A DNA stretch of 64,000 nt from Tetracladium setigerum (lineage: Eukaryota > Ascomycota > Leotiomycetes > Helotiales): assembly GCA_031472005.1 (NCBI GenBank), contig PZJY01000001.1:3844001-3908000 (forward strand). Direction: 5' to 3'. Numbering within the stretch: the first letter of the stretch is position 1; every line of letters begins with the position of its first letter. The notes beneath the pieces are model-generated. The model saw nothing but the letters and a program-made list of their open reading frames with translations. It was not told the origin of the DNA and did no database searches. Of the stretch, positions 47,739 through 58,301 are shown in pieces. A program made the translations under genes and the position numbers.

Positions 47739-48507
47739 TTCTGTGAGAGTGGTGTATTGAGAAAAGTTCTGAATTGTTTTTTATTTATTTATCATTTGTT
47801 CTTCTCGTTGGAGGGATCAGGTGGATATATACCCTATGTTTTGATTTGGACTTTTGAGATTTAGGACACATGTATGCATAGCGGGAGTTTGGAGGAGTGA
47901 GTGAACGTCTGTGATGTCACTTGATATAACTTTTTGTGAAGGGTGCTTACTTTTAATTAATGATGATGGCTTGTCGCAGATAATTTGATGAGACGAAACT
48001 CAATTCAGAAATATATATTACAGAATATTCTTTCACAACTAGAACTTCCCCGGAATGAAATGTGCTCGTTTTTGCTTTTATATATAGAGACTTACTGGTT
48101 AATTTGATCATGAATTGTAAGAGGTGGAATTTGCAATAATTATTCACCATACATAAACGGATGCTTGCAAGAGTCACACTTGTGATCACGCTTAAATCAA
48201 AGACGACTTCAAGAATTTGTCTTTGTTTTCATTGGCTCGATTCATTCTTTATCTCATAAACCTACCTATGCTACTCGCATCTTCCAAAAAAAAAAAGAAC
48301 GGGCTAGCTTAAGATAACTACCCACAATGAACCGAACCGCAACGATATCATAAGGTAGTTCAAACTCCACGAACGCAGGCTTTACAAAACCCCCACAAAT
48401 AAACGCCCATACCCATCCATGCTTTCCAACAAATGCAAAGTAAGAATCCCAATAAAAAACAAATCCATATCCCAATCAACCAATTCAACGCGCGGCCTTC
48501 ATTAAAC
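47739..48507. other. Intergenic, between convergent 3' ends
   Basis: AT-rich 3' regions of the F-box gene (+) and the homeodomain gene (-); a 10-base A run lies near 48286. No gene seen. Confidence 0.55.
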
Positions 48508-50576
48508 TCAGCGCCAATTACCCTGACTTAAAGACAGCAATCCTTGAATACAATCTAAATCCCCTTTCTTACTAGGACTAACCTCCCCTCTCATGAACTT
48601 CTCCACATCCTCTCCTCCTTCCCTGGCGGCGGCTCCATCATTCTGATTATCATCCTCAAATATAGCGGAGCCGATATCTGCTGATTTTCGCTTGCGGCTT
48701 CGACCACCACCGCCACCGAGATTAGCATGCGTAGGAACTTTGTTGTTATCGCCGAGGATATTCTTTGACGAAGACGACGATGACATGGTCGGCTTGGCGG
48801 CAGGGAGAGGGCGACGGCGAGGATTTGATCCACCTGCAGCATTGGTATTCTCACCCGGCAGCCAATTCTCCTTATCTGAATCACCAGATGGCGATCTCAT
48901 CAGCCCGCCTTCTTTCTCGTTTGCGGCGAGTTGTTCTTGTGCTGCTTTGCTGAGGTATTGCAGGCGTGCGAGACTTGACTGCGCTCTGCCTAGTTTTGGT
49001 TTCTTTGTGTTGGTGGTAGCGTTCCTCGATAAGTCTTGTTGCTGGGAATTGCGTTTGTTGGTGTTTGCTTTGAGGGCGGCGGAGTTGCTTGAGGAGCGGA
49101 TAAGACTGATGGCCGCGACTGCTGAGCCGTTGGATTCTCGCTCGGCTTGGGCGGTGAGTTCGTCTCGTACGTCGCCGTCAGCGAGGATTTGCCAGGTTCG
49201 AGCGTCGCGGGAACGACCTCGTCCGAGGGAGGGAACAAATGATGGAATTGAGGAGTTACTGGTTTGCGTGGGGTATGGGATGGCGCTTTGGCTACGTTCT
49301 AGGGTTCTCATTCTCTTTTGGGGGACGAATACTTCTGAGGGTGAGGATGGGCGTGGTTCGTGAGCGCGTGGAGGCGAGGGTGATGCTGAGACTAATTCGG
49401 CTTTGCCATCAAGAGACATTGATAGTCTTACGTTGGGAGATGAGAATGAGCGCTCGAGTCTCCCGCCACATGATGTTGGCTTCGTTGGCGAAGTGCTAAA
49501 GGTCAAGTTAGCACATGAGATTTAAAAACATACATAGAAGCACCAACATATTCGGAGTGGCGAATAGAGGGTTTTGTGATGCGGCAGGACTCGAGAATGA
49601 GCTGTTTGCATTGTTCCAGCGATTGGCAAGGTACCCAGGCGTAGAGTTAAACGACTTCACAAAGTGGTCCTGACCAGCAAATGAGCTGTCGTCGCCCAGG
49701 GAGATTGCAGATGCCTGACGCTTCAGAGTAGCCGGCGGAGGTAAGGTTGGCTCCACTGATTCTTCACCTTCCTCTGGCCGAGCATCTTTAATCGGTCCAG
49801 GCCCATCGGATCGTGTCAAAACATCAACCTGAGACTTTTGAAACTCGCCCTCCTCAGCAGCTGGTCCATTTCCTTCTGAACTCTGGTGCGGCTCCTGCAT
49901 ACTCTGCATGTTACTCATTGCCATCATGTGTGCTGGATCAGATGACAACGCGGCCATTCCTCCAAGTCCAAAGGCGGCAATTTCATGGGGTAGAAGTGGG
50001 CGAGACTTCCTTCGATTTATCTGTCGGCGATTTTGGAACCATATCTAACCGCGCCGGTCAGCAAATTGCCAGCCATTGACGCGTCTTTCGTCCAGAAAGT
50101 CGCGACACAACTTAAATACTGACCTGCACTTCTTTCTCGTTCAGTGACACTTTCTCCACGATTTCCGCACGCGCCGCCTTGTTTGGTTTTGGGTTGTGCT
50201 TGTATTCTGCTTCGAGGATTGCTTGGTCTTTCGGACTACAGAAACAGAGTTAGCAATTGATGGAGAAAGCACACATAGCTCCATCCACTCGCGCGAGCAA
50301 ACAATGACAGTCTCCCAACACATATAAACCACAGGTCTGGACCCCATTCATGACATACCTTGTCCTCTTCCTCTTCTGTTTGCCTTCAGTCCTCCCCTCC
50401 GAATCCCCAGCACTTTCCTCCTTCAAACCCCCAACCGTCGCGGCCGAACTGTCAAAAGAAGAATCGAATTCGCCCTCGCCAGAGCTCGAGCTGTGGAGTC
50501 CTTCTTCCTGGGACGCCATCGGCGGCGGGACAGAGGTAGCGCGGGGTGGAACAGGTAAAGTCGCGTCGCTCATCAT
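48508..50576 (-). CDS. Homeodomain transcription factor (Yox1/Yhp1-like)
   Basis: Exons (minus): 50576-50359, 50235-50124, 50044-49548 and 49495-48508; introns 123, 79 and 52 bp; 604 residues. The homeodomain spans all of exon 2: basic arm KQKRKRTRSPKDQ, helix 1 ILEAEYKHNPKP, helix 2 ARAEIVEKVSLNEKEVQ, and recognition helix IWFQNRRQINRRKSRP in exon 3. The rest is disordered, Ser/Pro/Asn-rich, and ends CIQGLLSLSQGNWR, a short block I associate with fungal homeodomain factors. The third intron uses donor GTTGGT because GTATGT 14 bases on breaks the frame. Yeast Yox1/Yhp1 repress cell-cycle genes; transfer of that role is inference. Confidence 0.88.
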
Positions 50577-51571
50577 GAAATGATATTCATAATATGATGG
50601 AGTATTGAATGGTATATCTCTGCGAGTAAAGAATGATTTAGGTACAGAGAGTTTGGGAGGAAGAGCGAGGAGGTGATGATGGGGAGGCTAGGAAATGTGT
50701 GGATTTAAAGAGTGGATATGCACGGCGCGCTTTTGGTAGACGTGAAGCGTGAAGCGAGACTTTAGACGTTTTCCCGCTTTGCCAGATTAAGCAAATTGAA
50801 AACATATAACGCGACTTTGTGATCAAAACAGCAACATTAAAGTAAATATCTTCAACTGATTTTGAAGTTTATAAATTGCGGGAGATCATTGGCTTCTTTG
50901 ATTACTTTTTTAAGGACACCTACCATATTTTAGTAACCAGTGAGGCGCTGTACGTAGACATTGCCGTCGCACATGACCCACTTCACAAAGGTTAGCTATG
51001 AAATTGAGGGAGCTATTATTGAAGGTACTGACAAAGTGATGGGGCGATTGTGAACATACTTTCAGTTGGGGTGTTGAAGACTGCTACAAAAACTGTGATT
51101 TTTTTATTGTCAAGGTAGAATATATACAATAAGCGCGAATGGAAAGGCTCAAAGAAATCCATTGTTGGGCTACCAAAGATGTTAGGCGCAGGTACGTTTC
51201 GTTTCAATCATCAAACATCACACCGTTCAAGATCACAATTAATTCACACATGACCAAATTGAAATCACCATTTTACGTTCAAAGGCAACGCTGGCTTTTT
51301 ATGTCTAGCTACAAAGGCTGCATCGCAGCAAATATCTCGAAGGGGTCGCATTCCTCAAGTTGTGTATCCGTCGCTCATATAAAAGCCCCAATCCATCCAT
51401 CCGTTCATGTTTCTACTCACATGAACGTCTTCCCTGCCCTGAAAAGAAGAGAAACCGGCAACTAGATGCGTCTATTTGCAAGACGACCCGAGACAAATGC
51501 AAATATCGCCGAAAGAAGAGGTCTAAGATGCTGGAAGGAGGAGACCGCTCGCGCTTGGGGGTGCGGCAAGT
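50577..51571. other. Intergenic, homeodomain promoter and Ran 3' side
   Basis: About 1 kb, AT-rich between 50800 and 51400. Short frames have no motif. Confidence 0.55.
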
Positions 51572-52485
51572 TTACAAATCGGCATCATCCTCATCTGGAA
51601 GAGGCATTTGGGCAGCAGCATCCATCTCCTTCTGGTATTCGTCGAGGAGAGCTTGGTCAACGGTGGCAGTTGGTGGGGCAAGAGCGGGGCAGCGACGAAT
51701 TCCTATTGTCTTGTAAGCTTGAGTTACTCGTATGCTTGGAAGTATACGTACCAAAGTTGGGTTGCCAACAAGCTTGCGTGCCAACCAGAGGAAGGGCTTC
51801 TCGAAGTTGTAGTTGGACTTGGCGGAAATATCGTAGTATTGGAGGTTCTTCTTTCGGTGGAAAGTGATGGTCTTGGCCTTAACCTTTCGCTCCTTAACAT
51901 CGACCTTGTTACCGGTCAAGACGATTGGGATGTTTTCACAGACGCGAACCAAATCACCTGTTCATGTGTTGTCAGATACACTCAACATCTTCAAGCCTAT
52001 ATTAACTTACGGTGCCAGTTGGGAACGTTCTTGTAGGTGATACGGGATGTGACATCAAACATGATGATACCACATTGGCCGTTGATGTAGTATCCGTCAC
52101 GGAGACCTCCAAACTTCTCTTGTCCTGCGGTATCCCAGACATCGAACTGGATGTTACCCAAGTTCTGTTATGTTTGTTAGAAGATGACGATTGATATGGA
52201 GGGGTAGCAGAAACATACGGTGCTGAATCCCAAAGGATGAACCTCGACACCCAGAGTGGCGATGTACTTCTTCTCGAACTCACCAGTCAAATGGCGCTTG
52301 ACGAAGGTGGTCTATGGTGGTGTTAGTCAGTGCTGTGATCTTAAAGGGTGCGCCGCCACTATTGGAAGAGGGGTCGTTTGACAGAACGGCGCATCCAGCA
52401 GGGATGGATATCTTACCTTTCCGGTTCCTCCATCACCGACAAGCACAAGCTTGAAGGTTGGGACACTTGGTGCTCCTTCGGCCAT
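51572..52485 (-). CDS. GSP1: Ran GTPase, with a frame break in the last exon
   Basis: Exons (minus): 52485-52417, 52311-52219, 52164-52011, 51957-51752 and 51702-51572; introns 105, 54, 53 and 49 bp. The product is 217 residues if one base is added. All G boxes are seen: P-loop GDGGTGKTTF (split by intron 1), switch I up to GVEVHPLGF, DTAGQEKFGG, GNKVDVKE and the ISAKSNYN guanine motif. The acidic tail DEDDADL is typical of Ran. Ran drives nuclear transport and spindle assembly. In the last exon the run GGGG at 51686-51689 (CCCC on the coding strand) is one short: the frame from the splice site starts EFVAA while the terminator frame gives PALAPPTATVDQ. The exon is 131 bp where 132 is required. 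Ran is essential, so a true null is unlikely. Confidence 0.95.
51686..51689 (-). other. One-base frame break in Ran
   Basis: Four Gs (plus strand) where five would give the invariant EFVAAPALAPP sequence in one frame. Confidence 0.9.
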
Positions 52486-53256
52486 GATGCTAATGTGAAT
52501 GCTTTTTGTTGGATGGCGAGGTAAACAGAGTCAAGTGGGGTGCTAAAGTTGCGATAAAGACGTCAGCGAAAGTTGGAAAGCGATGGCAGAACGGCAGAGT
52601 TGGGACCTGATATAGGAGGAGAAGGAGTGACAGAGGAGAGACCGACCTTAAGTTGTTGAGTTGTGTCGTGGACGTGGTGAAGATTGATTTGATATCTTCT
52701 TGAAAGCTCCGAACGAGGATGAGGATGTTTGGAGGGCGGTGGCAGGCCAATTTTTGCCTAACTTAGCGTCGCACGTGACTCGATTCAAAAAATGCTGCCT
52801 TGGCAGTTTGTGTCGCTCGGCAGCCAATCACGCAACGACATGCTCAAAAGCCACTTCCGCTTCTGATACTGTTCAAAGGCCAAGAGGGCAAACAACAAAG
52901 TCCATAAAGATGATTGCTTCAAGATGTAGCTCAGAACTGAAACCATGAGTCTATCTGATGTTCCCTTGTGCGAGTTGCTTCCATGTGAACTGGGTTGTAA
53001 GCTGCGGCTCAGGTCACGTCATAATGATCCGACAACTCAATTTCTCTCGACGTCAATCTTCATCTTTTATTTGATGCAGTTTCATTCTCTATATCATGAG
53101 AGAAAGATAGCTATATTTCATATGTTGCATTCCATGCGTTGTCCTATCAAAGATTGGCTATTAATTCACCGATTTTGCCACCTAAACGCCTCCATAAGGA
53201 CACCAACGCTCAATATTTCCACCTAATAATATCTCGGAGCCCAATATGCCCAACAT
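52486..53256. promoter_or_regulatory. Ran promoter and NAS2 3' region
   Basis: 771 bp between two minus-strand genes. The Ran leader region has GA-rich sequence around 52610-52650. No gene supported. Confidence 0.55.
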
Positions 53257-54132
53257 CTACAATGGTAGGATGTGGCAACCTAGAAGGCCTCTCCCGCCCC
53301 AATCTCGACGTGGCTTAAGTGTCAGTTGTAGCTCATGTCTTTGTCCTGTTCCAACGATAGTTCTCAGAACTTTGACCAACACATCTTGCTATGTTACGTT
53401 AGCAGTAGTCATAACAGACTGGTCAGATAGAGTAACATACACCCTCGTTTGCTTGCACGCACTCTCCGACTCTCTTCAGGCCATCGTGGTTCGTATTATT
53501 GACGTATCCAAAACTCCGGATCTGATCGCCAGCCTTCAAACCTGCTGTCTCGGCCGGACTTCCGGCAACAACGCTGTTGACTTTGGCAAATGGAGGGGTG
53601 AGAACTTGTGGAGGAGGGCGCGATGGTAGTACCGTCTCTGCATCTGTGGAATATGCCGGTAGAGATTCTTCTGAGCCTGCATTTGCTGCTTGTCTCGCAA
53701 AGTGTTCGTGGATATGTTTCTCGATGACACTCATCAAGCTTTTGTAGTCGTTCTTCAGATGGATAATTCGCGATCTTGTGGTTCTAACTTTTCTCTTATT
53801 AACCTGGATCAGACAAGTAGTGCTTGAAATAAGTACTTTGGGCAACGTCCAAGTCTGCTCGAGGGAATCCGTCCGGAGTGATGAGTCTGGTGTTCATATC
53901 TACTCCATGCTACCAAAAGTCAGTCTGTTTCTTCCGCAGATGCCATTCTTGAGCATACAGAGTCTAGCACACCACTCAATGCTCTGATTTCGGCTTCAAG
54001 ATTGTCTTTCTTCGTTTGGAGTTGTGCAAAGGAGAGCCCGGCTGTTTCGATGCCGTTTGTGACTGGGCCAGATGTTGGTCCCGAGGGGACGGTGGGCGCA
54101 TGTAGGTTTTGCATGCTTAGTGGTAGTCCCAT
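53257..54132 (-). CDS. NAS2: 26S proteasome assembly chaperone Nas2 (PSMD9), PDZ domain
   Basis: Exons (minus): 54132-53959, 53909-53837, 53787-53441 and 53388-53257; introns 49, 49 and 52 bp; 241 residues. The N-terminal coiled coil (LSFAQLQTKKDNLEAEIRAL) continues through VDMNTRLITPDGFPRADLDVAQ and IRTTRSRIIHLKNDYKSL, the family's signature block. A PDZ domain follows (PFAKVNSVVAGSPAETAGLK, GDQIRSFGYVN, VLVKVLR), then the closing WGGRGLLGCHILPL. Nas2 binds the Rpt5 C-terminus during base assembly in yeast. Junction choices (AAAAG before TTAGA and ATAG before CAAGATG) were set by frame and by this conserved wording. Confidence 0.93.
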
Positions 54133-55062
54133 ATCCAGGCTCTCGAATATATCTAGGTGAGATGTGACAAAGAAGAGAAAGAAGGAGAAGGAGGGAAATG
54201 TGACGAATAAAATTATCAGCCTTGCATCTTCAGGCTGCGGGACGTTGACGACGCTTGATTTGGCGGGGTAAATGGTGCCAAGGCTGTTTACTAATGACCC
54301 CTCCATCAACATCGCTTCCATCCTCACTTCACCCTCCATTAACGTTTTGCCTTATCACATTAAACTATTACCTATTACATTAAACTATCATTACATTAAA
54401 CTATTATTATATTAAACTATTATTACATTAAACTATTATTACATTAAACTAAAATCTATGAAATTCTAGAAAGCGCTTCCAGGCACCTACTGGGCATGTT
54501 TACTTTCGAGCACTGATAGTCAAAGTCCATCATGTTGCAAAACAAATTCTTTGTCCAGGTAGTGGAAGTTACCTCTGACAAACGATTTGAAACGAACCGT
54601 TGAGCTTAAAGTTTAGATTTCATTCTTTGAGAATCGTAGCTTAGGCATTCTTTCTAATATGTGTTTTTGTGCCCTGAGGGGAGGAAAGCGAGCTCATTTA
54701 TTTTAGTAGAAGTTAGTAAGCACCACTATCGTGTAGGTACTTAAGAGTTCTTAGACTTCGAATTATATTGTGTTCAGTTTTTGAGATGAGCCAAAGTTGG
54801 TTTCTCATGTCGATATAAGTGTAATCTTATTTGGCAGTCACAAAGTCCGGTGCTCTTTCCCCAGTCGATTCCCTTGATACCCAAAGTTCCAAGCACAAGC
54901 AAATCTCTTCTCCCTGGTGAAGTCAACCCATCTCCTCTCTTCTCTCTCCTCAATTTTGGAACCCATTATCCTCCTGAACAGCATAATTTGATGCTCTCGC
55001 CAGGTTCTGCTTTCTGAACCTTCTTGGACGCCTTCGGGTATTTTGGTTTTAAGCATCGTTTG
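54133..55062. promoter_or_regulatory. Divergent promoter of NAS2 and RhoGEF
   Basis: 930 bp between start codons, containing an AT-rich minisatellite (listed separately). No gene supported. Confidence 0.55.
54356..54450 (+). repeat. AT-rich minisatellite, ACATTAAACTATT unit, six copies
   Basis: Six copies of (A/T)(C/T)ATTAAACTA(T/A) at 13-20 base spacing; the last three are nearly identical. Confidence 0.88.
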
Positions 55063-58000
55063 ATGATTATGGATTCCAACAGCTTCTTGCCACCCAGAGT
55101 GGATAGTTTTGCAGTATCAACACCCATTCCTCGTCGAAATTCAGCCCATCTTCCTCGAAAATCCAGCTGGGGAACTCTCATCCCTCCACCCGGACACAAA
55201 AGCAAGGAGTCATCTTCCGAAAGTCTGTTCGAAATTATCAAGCTCAGCACTGGTTCTTCTGAAGAAGCCGAAAACTGGAACATCTTGGAGAACTTGACTG
55301 CATTGGGTCTATCATTTCAAGGAGATGAAAGCTATGTTGCTCAGAGAAAAATCGAAAGGTTCTCTATGGATGATGCCGATGATGCCGTTGACGGATCCAT
55401 GTTACATCTCGATGGTGATCGCCCTTCAACAGGTGGATGAGAACATTGCAAAAGCGCGGGGTGGAGAGACGCAAAACAGTCGGTGGAGATATGAATGCGG
55501 ATGTTTTGCAAGGAGAATTTTTTGATTCTCCAGGCACGCGGCGTCGAGCCGGCCATAAGAAATCATCCTCAGCATCCTCCTTTGGCTTCGTCACTGCTGT
55601 GAAAAGTGCCAGTAGGTGATGCTTGACCACAATTGCATACCCTTGTACGACTACGTATGCAAGGTACTCACTTCTTCCACAGGTATTAGTCTCGCAAGCT
55701 TCAGTATCGCTCCTCGATCGAAACGAACTGGCGTCTCCTCCCGCCACCAAAGAACGGATAGAAGCAGCAAAACTTCACACGTTGGGAGGTTCTCCGAAGA
55801 CAGCTCATATATCGCGAGAAATAACGCCATTGACCAAGCGGTAGCAAACCGTTCTATTCAACGCCGTCGTGTTCTTGAAGAGATTATCAATACCGAAGAG
55901 AGCTATCTTGGAGATGTCAAATTTCTCATGAATGTGAGTGTGGTACAGTAGCCAATATGGCAACAGTGTCTAACAAACCACTACAGGTTTATGTGACACT
56001 CCTAGCTTCGATTCCCAGTCTTTCTTCTCATCTGCGAGCTTCGATCAACAGAAACCTTAACGACATTGTTGCACTTCACGAAGAACTCCTTGGCGATCTT
56101 CATCGAATCGTTCCACACTCTGAATACACTCAATTCATGAGTACCGGGCCCCCTACTCCGCAGCGTCCTGTTGGTCACCAGCGATGGAGAAGTCTGGATG
56201 CAGTCCCCGGGCATCTTGGAAACCCTTCTTGGCTTCAAAATATTCCTGGTATGACTGCCGATCCAAAAATTGCCGCCCAAGTTGCGAAAGCGTTTGGTAC
56301 GAAGGTATACTCAGATCTTTCTTCATTCAACGAGGTTGATATTTAACATTTGCAGATGAATCGCTTTTTCTTGTATGAGGAATATGGAGCAAAATATGAG
56401 ATGATGATGAAAGACGTAGCATCTGCCTATAGAACCATGCCCCAATGGGAAGTATATCAGAAAGGGCTAGAAGCTTTGGCATCATCTCTGAGCTCAGTCA
56501 ACTGCCAACTAGGAGGTGTAAAGAAGGCACTCACTGTCGGTGATCTGCTGGTGAAGGTGACAAACTTTTAATAACGGCTATCTCGTACGTCTGCTAATAC
56601 AATTTCGCAGCCTATTCAGCGCGTGTGCAAGTATCCGCTATTGTTTGCAGAGCTACTCAAACAGACACCCGTTTGTGATTGCCCAGACTCCCATATGGAA
56701 ATCGAAAATGTTCTTATTCGACTTCGAGAGGCGACTTCTGAAATCAATAAAGCAACTGATGACCCAAGAATGAAAACAACAATGGAGAGGACCTGGTTAC
56801 TTCAAGACCGGCTTGTTTTCAATGATATGGTAATGGAAGTTGGCTAGCATCGAATCTTGATCGACTAACATGTTTTTAGCTAGATTCTCGTTCAGCAAGT
56901 TCTATTCGAGCACTTGGCCATATTCATCTTTGTGGCGTACTTCATGTTTGCTGGCAGACAAGGACTGGAGTCAGCGGTCAGTACCTGATCTGTCTTTTGT
57001 ATCGGGACTTCTTGCTTCTCGCATCTACTCCAAAAATCGACAAAACTGAGCAATCGTACACTGTTCAGGCGTGTATTGGTCTAAATGAGTTGAGAGTTGA
57101 GGAGGTTGACAATGGCAAAGGTAATGTATTCAATTCCTACCTAAGTGAGTATCATATGCTGATGACAAACAAGGGTTGCAATGTCATACAGCACCTTTCT
57201 CTTGGAAGCTCATTTTTGAATGCGATCATCAGCTCTATGAAATCACAATGAGCGCCTGCTCGCCGAAGGAGGAACTCGAATGGCGTGGCCGCTTAGCAGA
57301 TCGAATTTATAAAGATTCACTTGACGCGGGAGAACAGGCTGTTTTTACTTGGCTATCCTTGAAGATTAAGCCTCTTGGGACGGTTTTTGGAAAACCTGGT
57401 AAGCTTGAGTTACGCCTTTATATCTCATGCGCGCTGACATTGTTTAGGCACGATTGCGAGGACGATTTCAATACACAGAGCAACAACAGTAGGACCAACC
57501 ACAGGTCTCTGCCAAGTCATCATCAAGAACACAAACGCTTCTGGAGAACCGACATCTTCATCTTCTATCAATAGGTCACAATCCCTACTTACAACAAACA
57601 GAATCCCTGTGCTGGCTACTCCTCGAGCTGAGCGGATCAGACTCGAGACTCTTCTTAGTGACGTGTGGACACGTGAGGTGATTCCTTTTCCTGGAATGGC
57701 AGGCAGAGCGCGCAGCGAACACCTTGTCCGTGCTTCAGCCAGCTCTATGATGCGCAAACTAAGTGTTGCAAGCATTGCTAGTAATTTTACGAAGAGATCC
57801 GGGAGTATCGCCAGCATCCACATGGGTGCGGACGACGAAGACCAAAGCAAAGTCGAACCCGCAAGAGTCACAGGGCCGTACGAACAGATATTCATCGATG
57901 CCAGTAATCTGGCTGATGTCGATTTTGCAACACCAAGATTGACGGCACTTCAAGCCGACAAGGAGAATACCTTTAAGTCAGAGTCAACAGACAGCCTCTC

Positions 58001-58301
58001 GGCTCTAGGTGGAAGGCCGTCCGATAGCCCGAGTACGGCCATGCGAAGATTCGCAACTCTGAAAGACAAGAAGAGCTGGGTTCGAGATGGACAACGAATC
58101 ATCACTCCCCCGCTCCGAACTTCCAGCGCAAATAGTATCAAGCAACCGCGTGCCACTTCATTGTCGACCGTTGCGGATTCTCAATGTTGCGAAGACAAGA
58201 CCAGCCCGGCACCATTGGTCCAGGTACCATATCTCTTGTCGAGCGAGAAGCGTGCGAAGAAAAGCAAAAGACTAGGCATGGTCAGGAACTTCTTCCGTTG
58301 A
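55063..58301 (+). CDS. Rho guanine nucleotide exchange factor (DH domain and PH-like), with a frame break
   Basis: Exons: 55063-55611, 55683-55933, 55987-56304, 56356-56556, 56611-56829, 56880-57120, 57174-57398 and 57448-58301; seven introns of 49-71 bp; about 952 residues. The N-terminus is disordered, then a WMRTLQKRGVERRKTVG block. The DH domain runs over exons 2-5 (RRRVLEEIINTEESYLGDV, then LLVKPIQRVCKYPLLFAELLK). A PH-like module follows (GHIHLCGVLHVCW, LLYRDFLLLAS, PFSWKLIFECDHQLYEITMS), then a Ser/Thr-rich tail. DH domains load GTP on Rho/Cdc42-type GTPases at growth sites. Near 55432-55433 the frame breaks: one frame ends STGG-stop while the next starts WMRTL; one more G gives STGWMRTL. 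Confidence 0.88.
55432..55433 (+). other. One-base frame break in RhoGEF exon 1
   Basis: GG in CAGGTGG where GGG would join the two coding frames just before the conserved WM-x-TL block. Confidence 0.75.
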
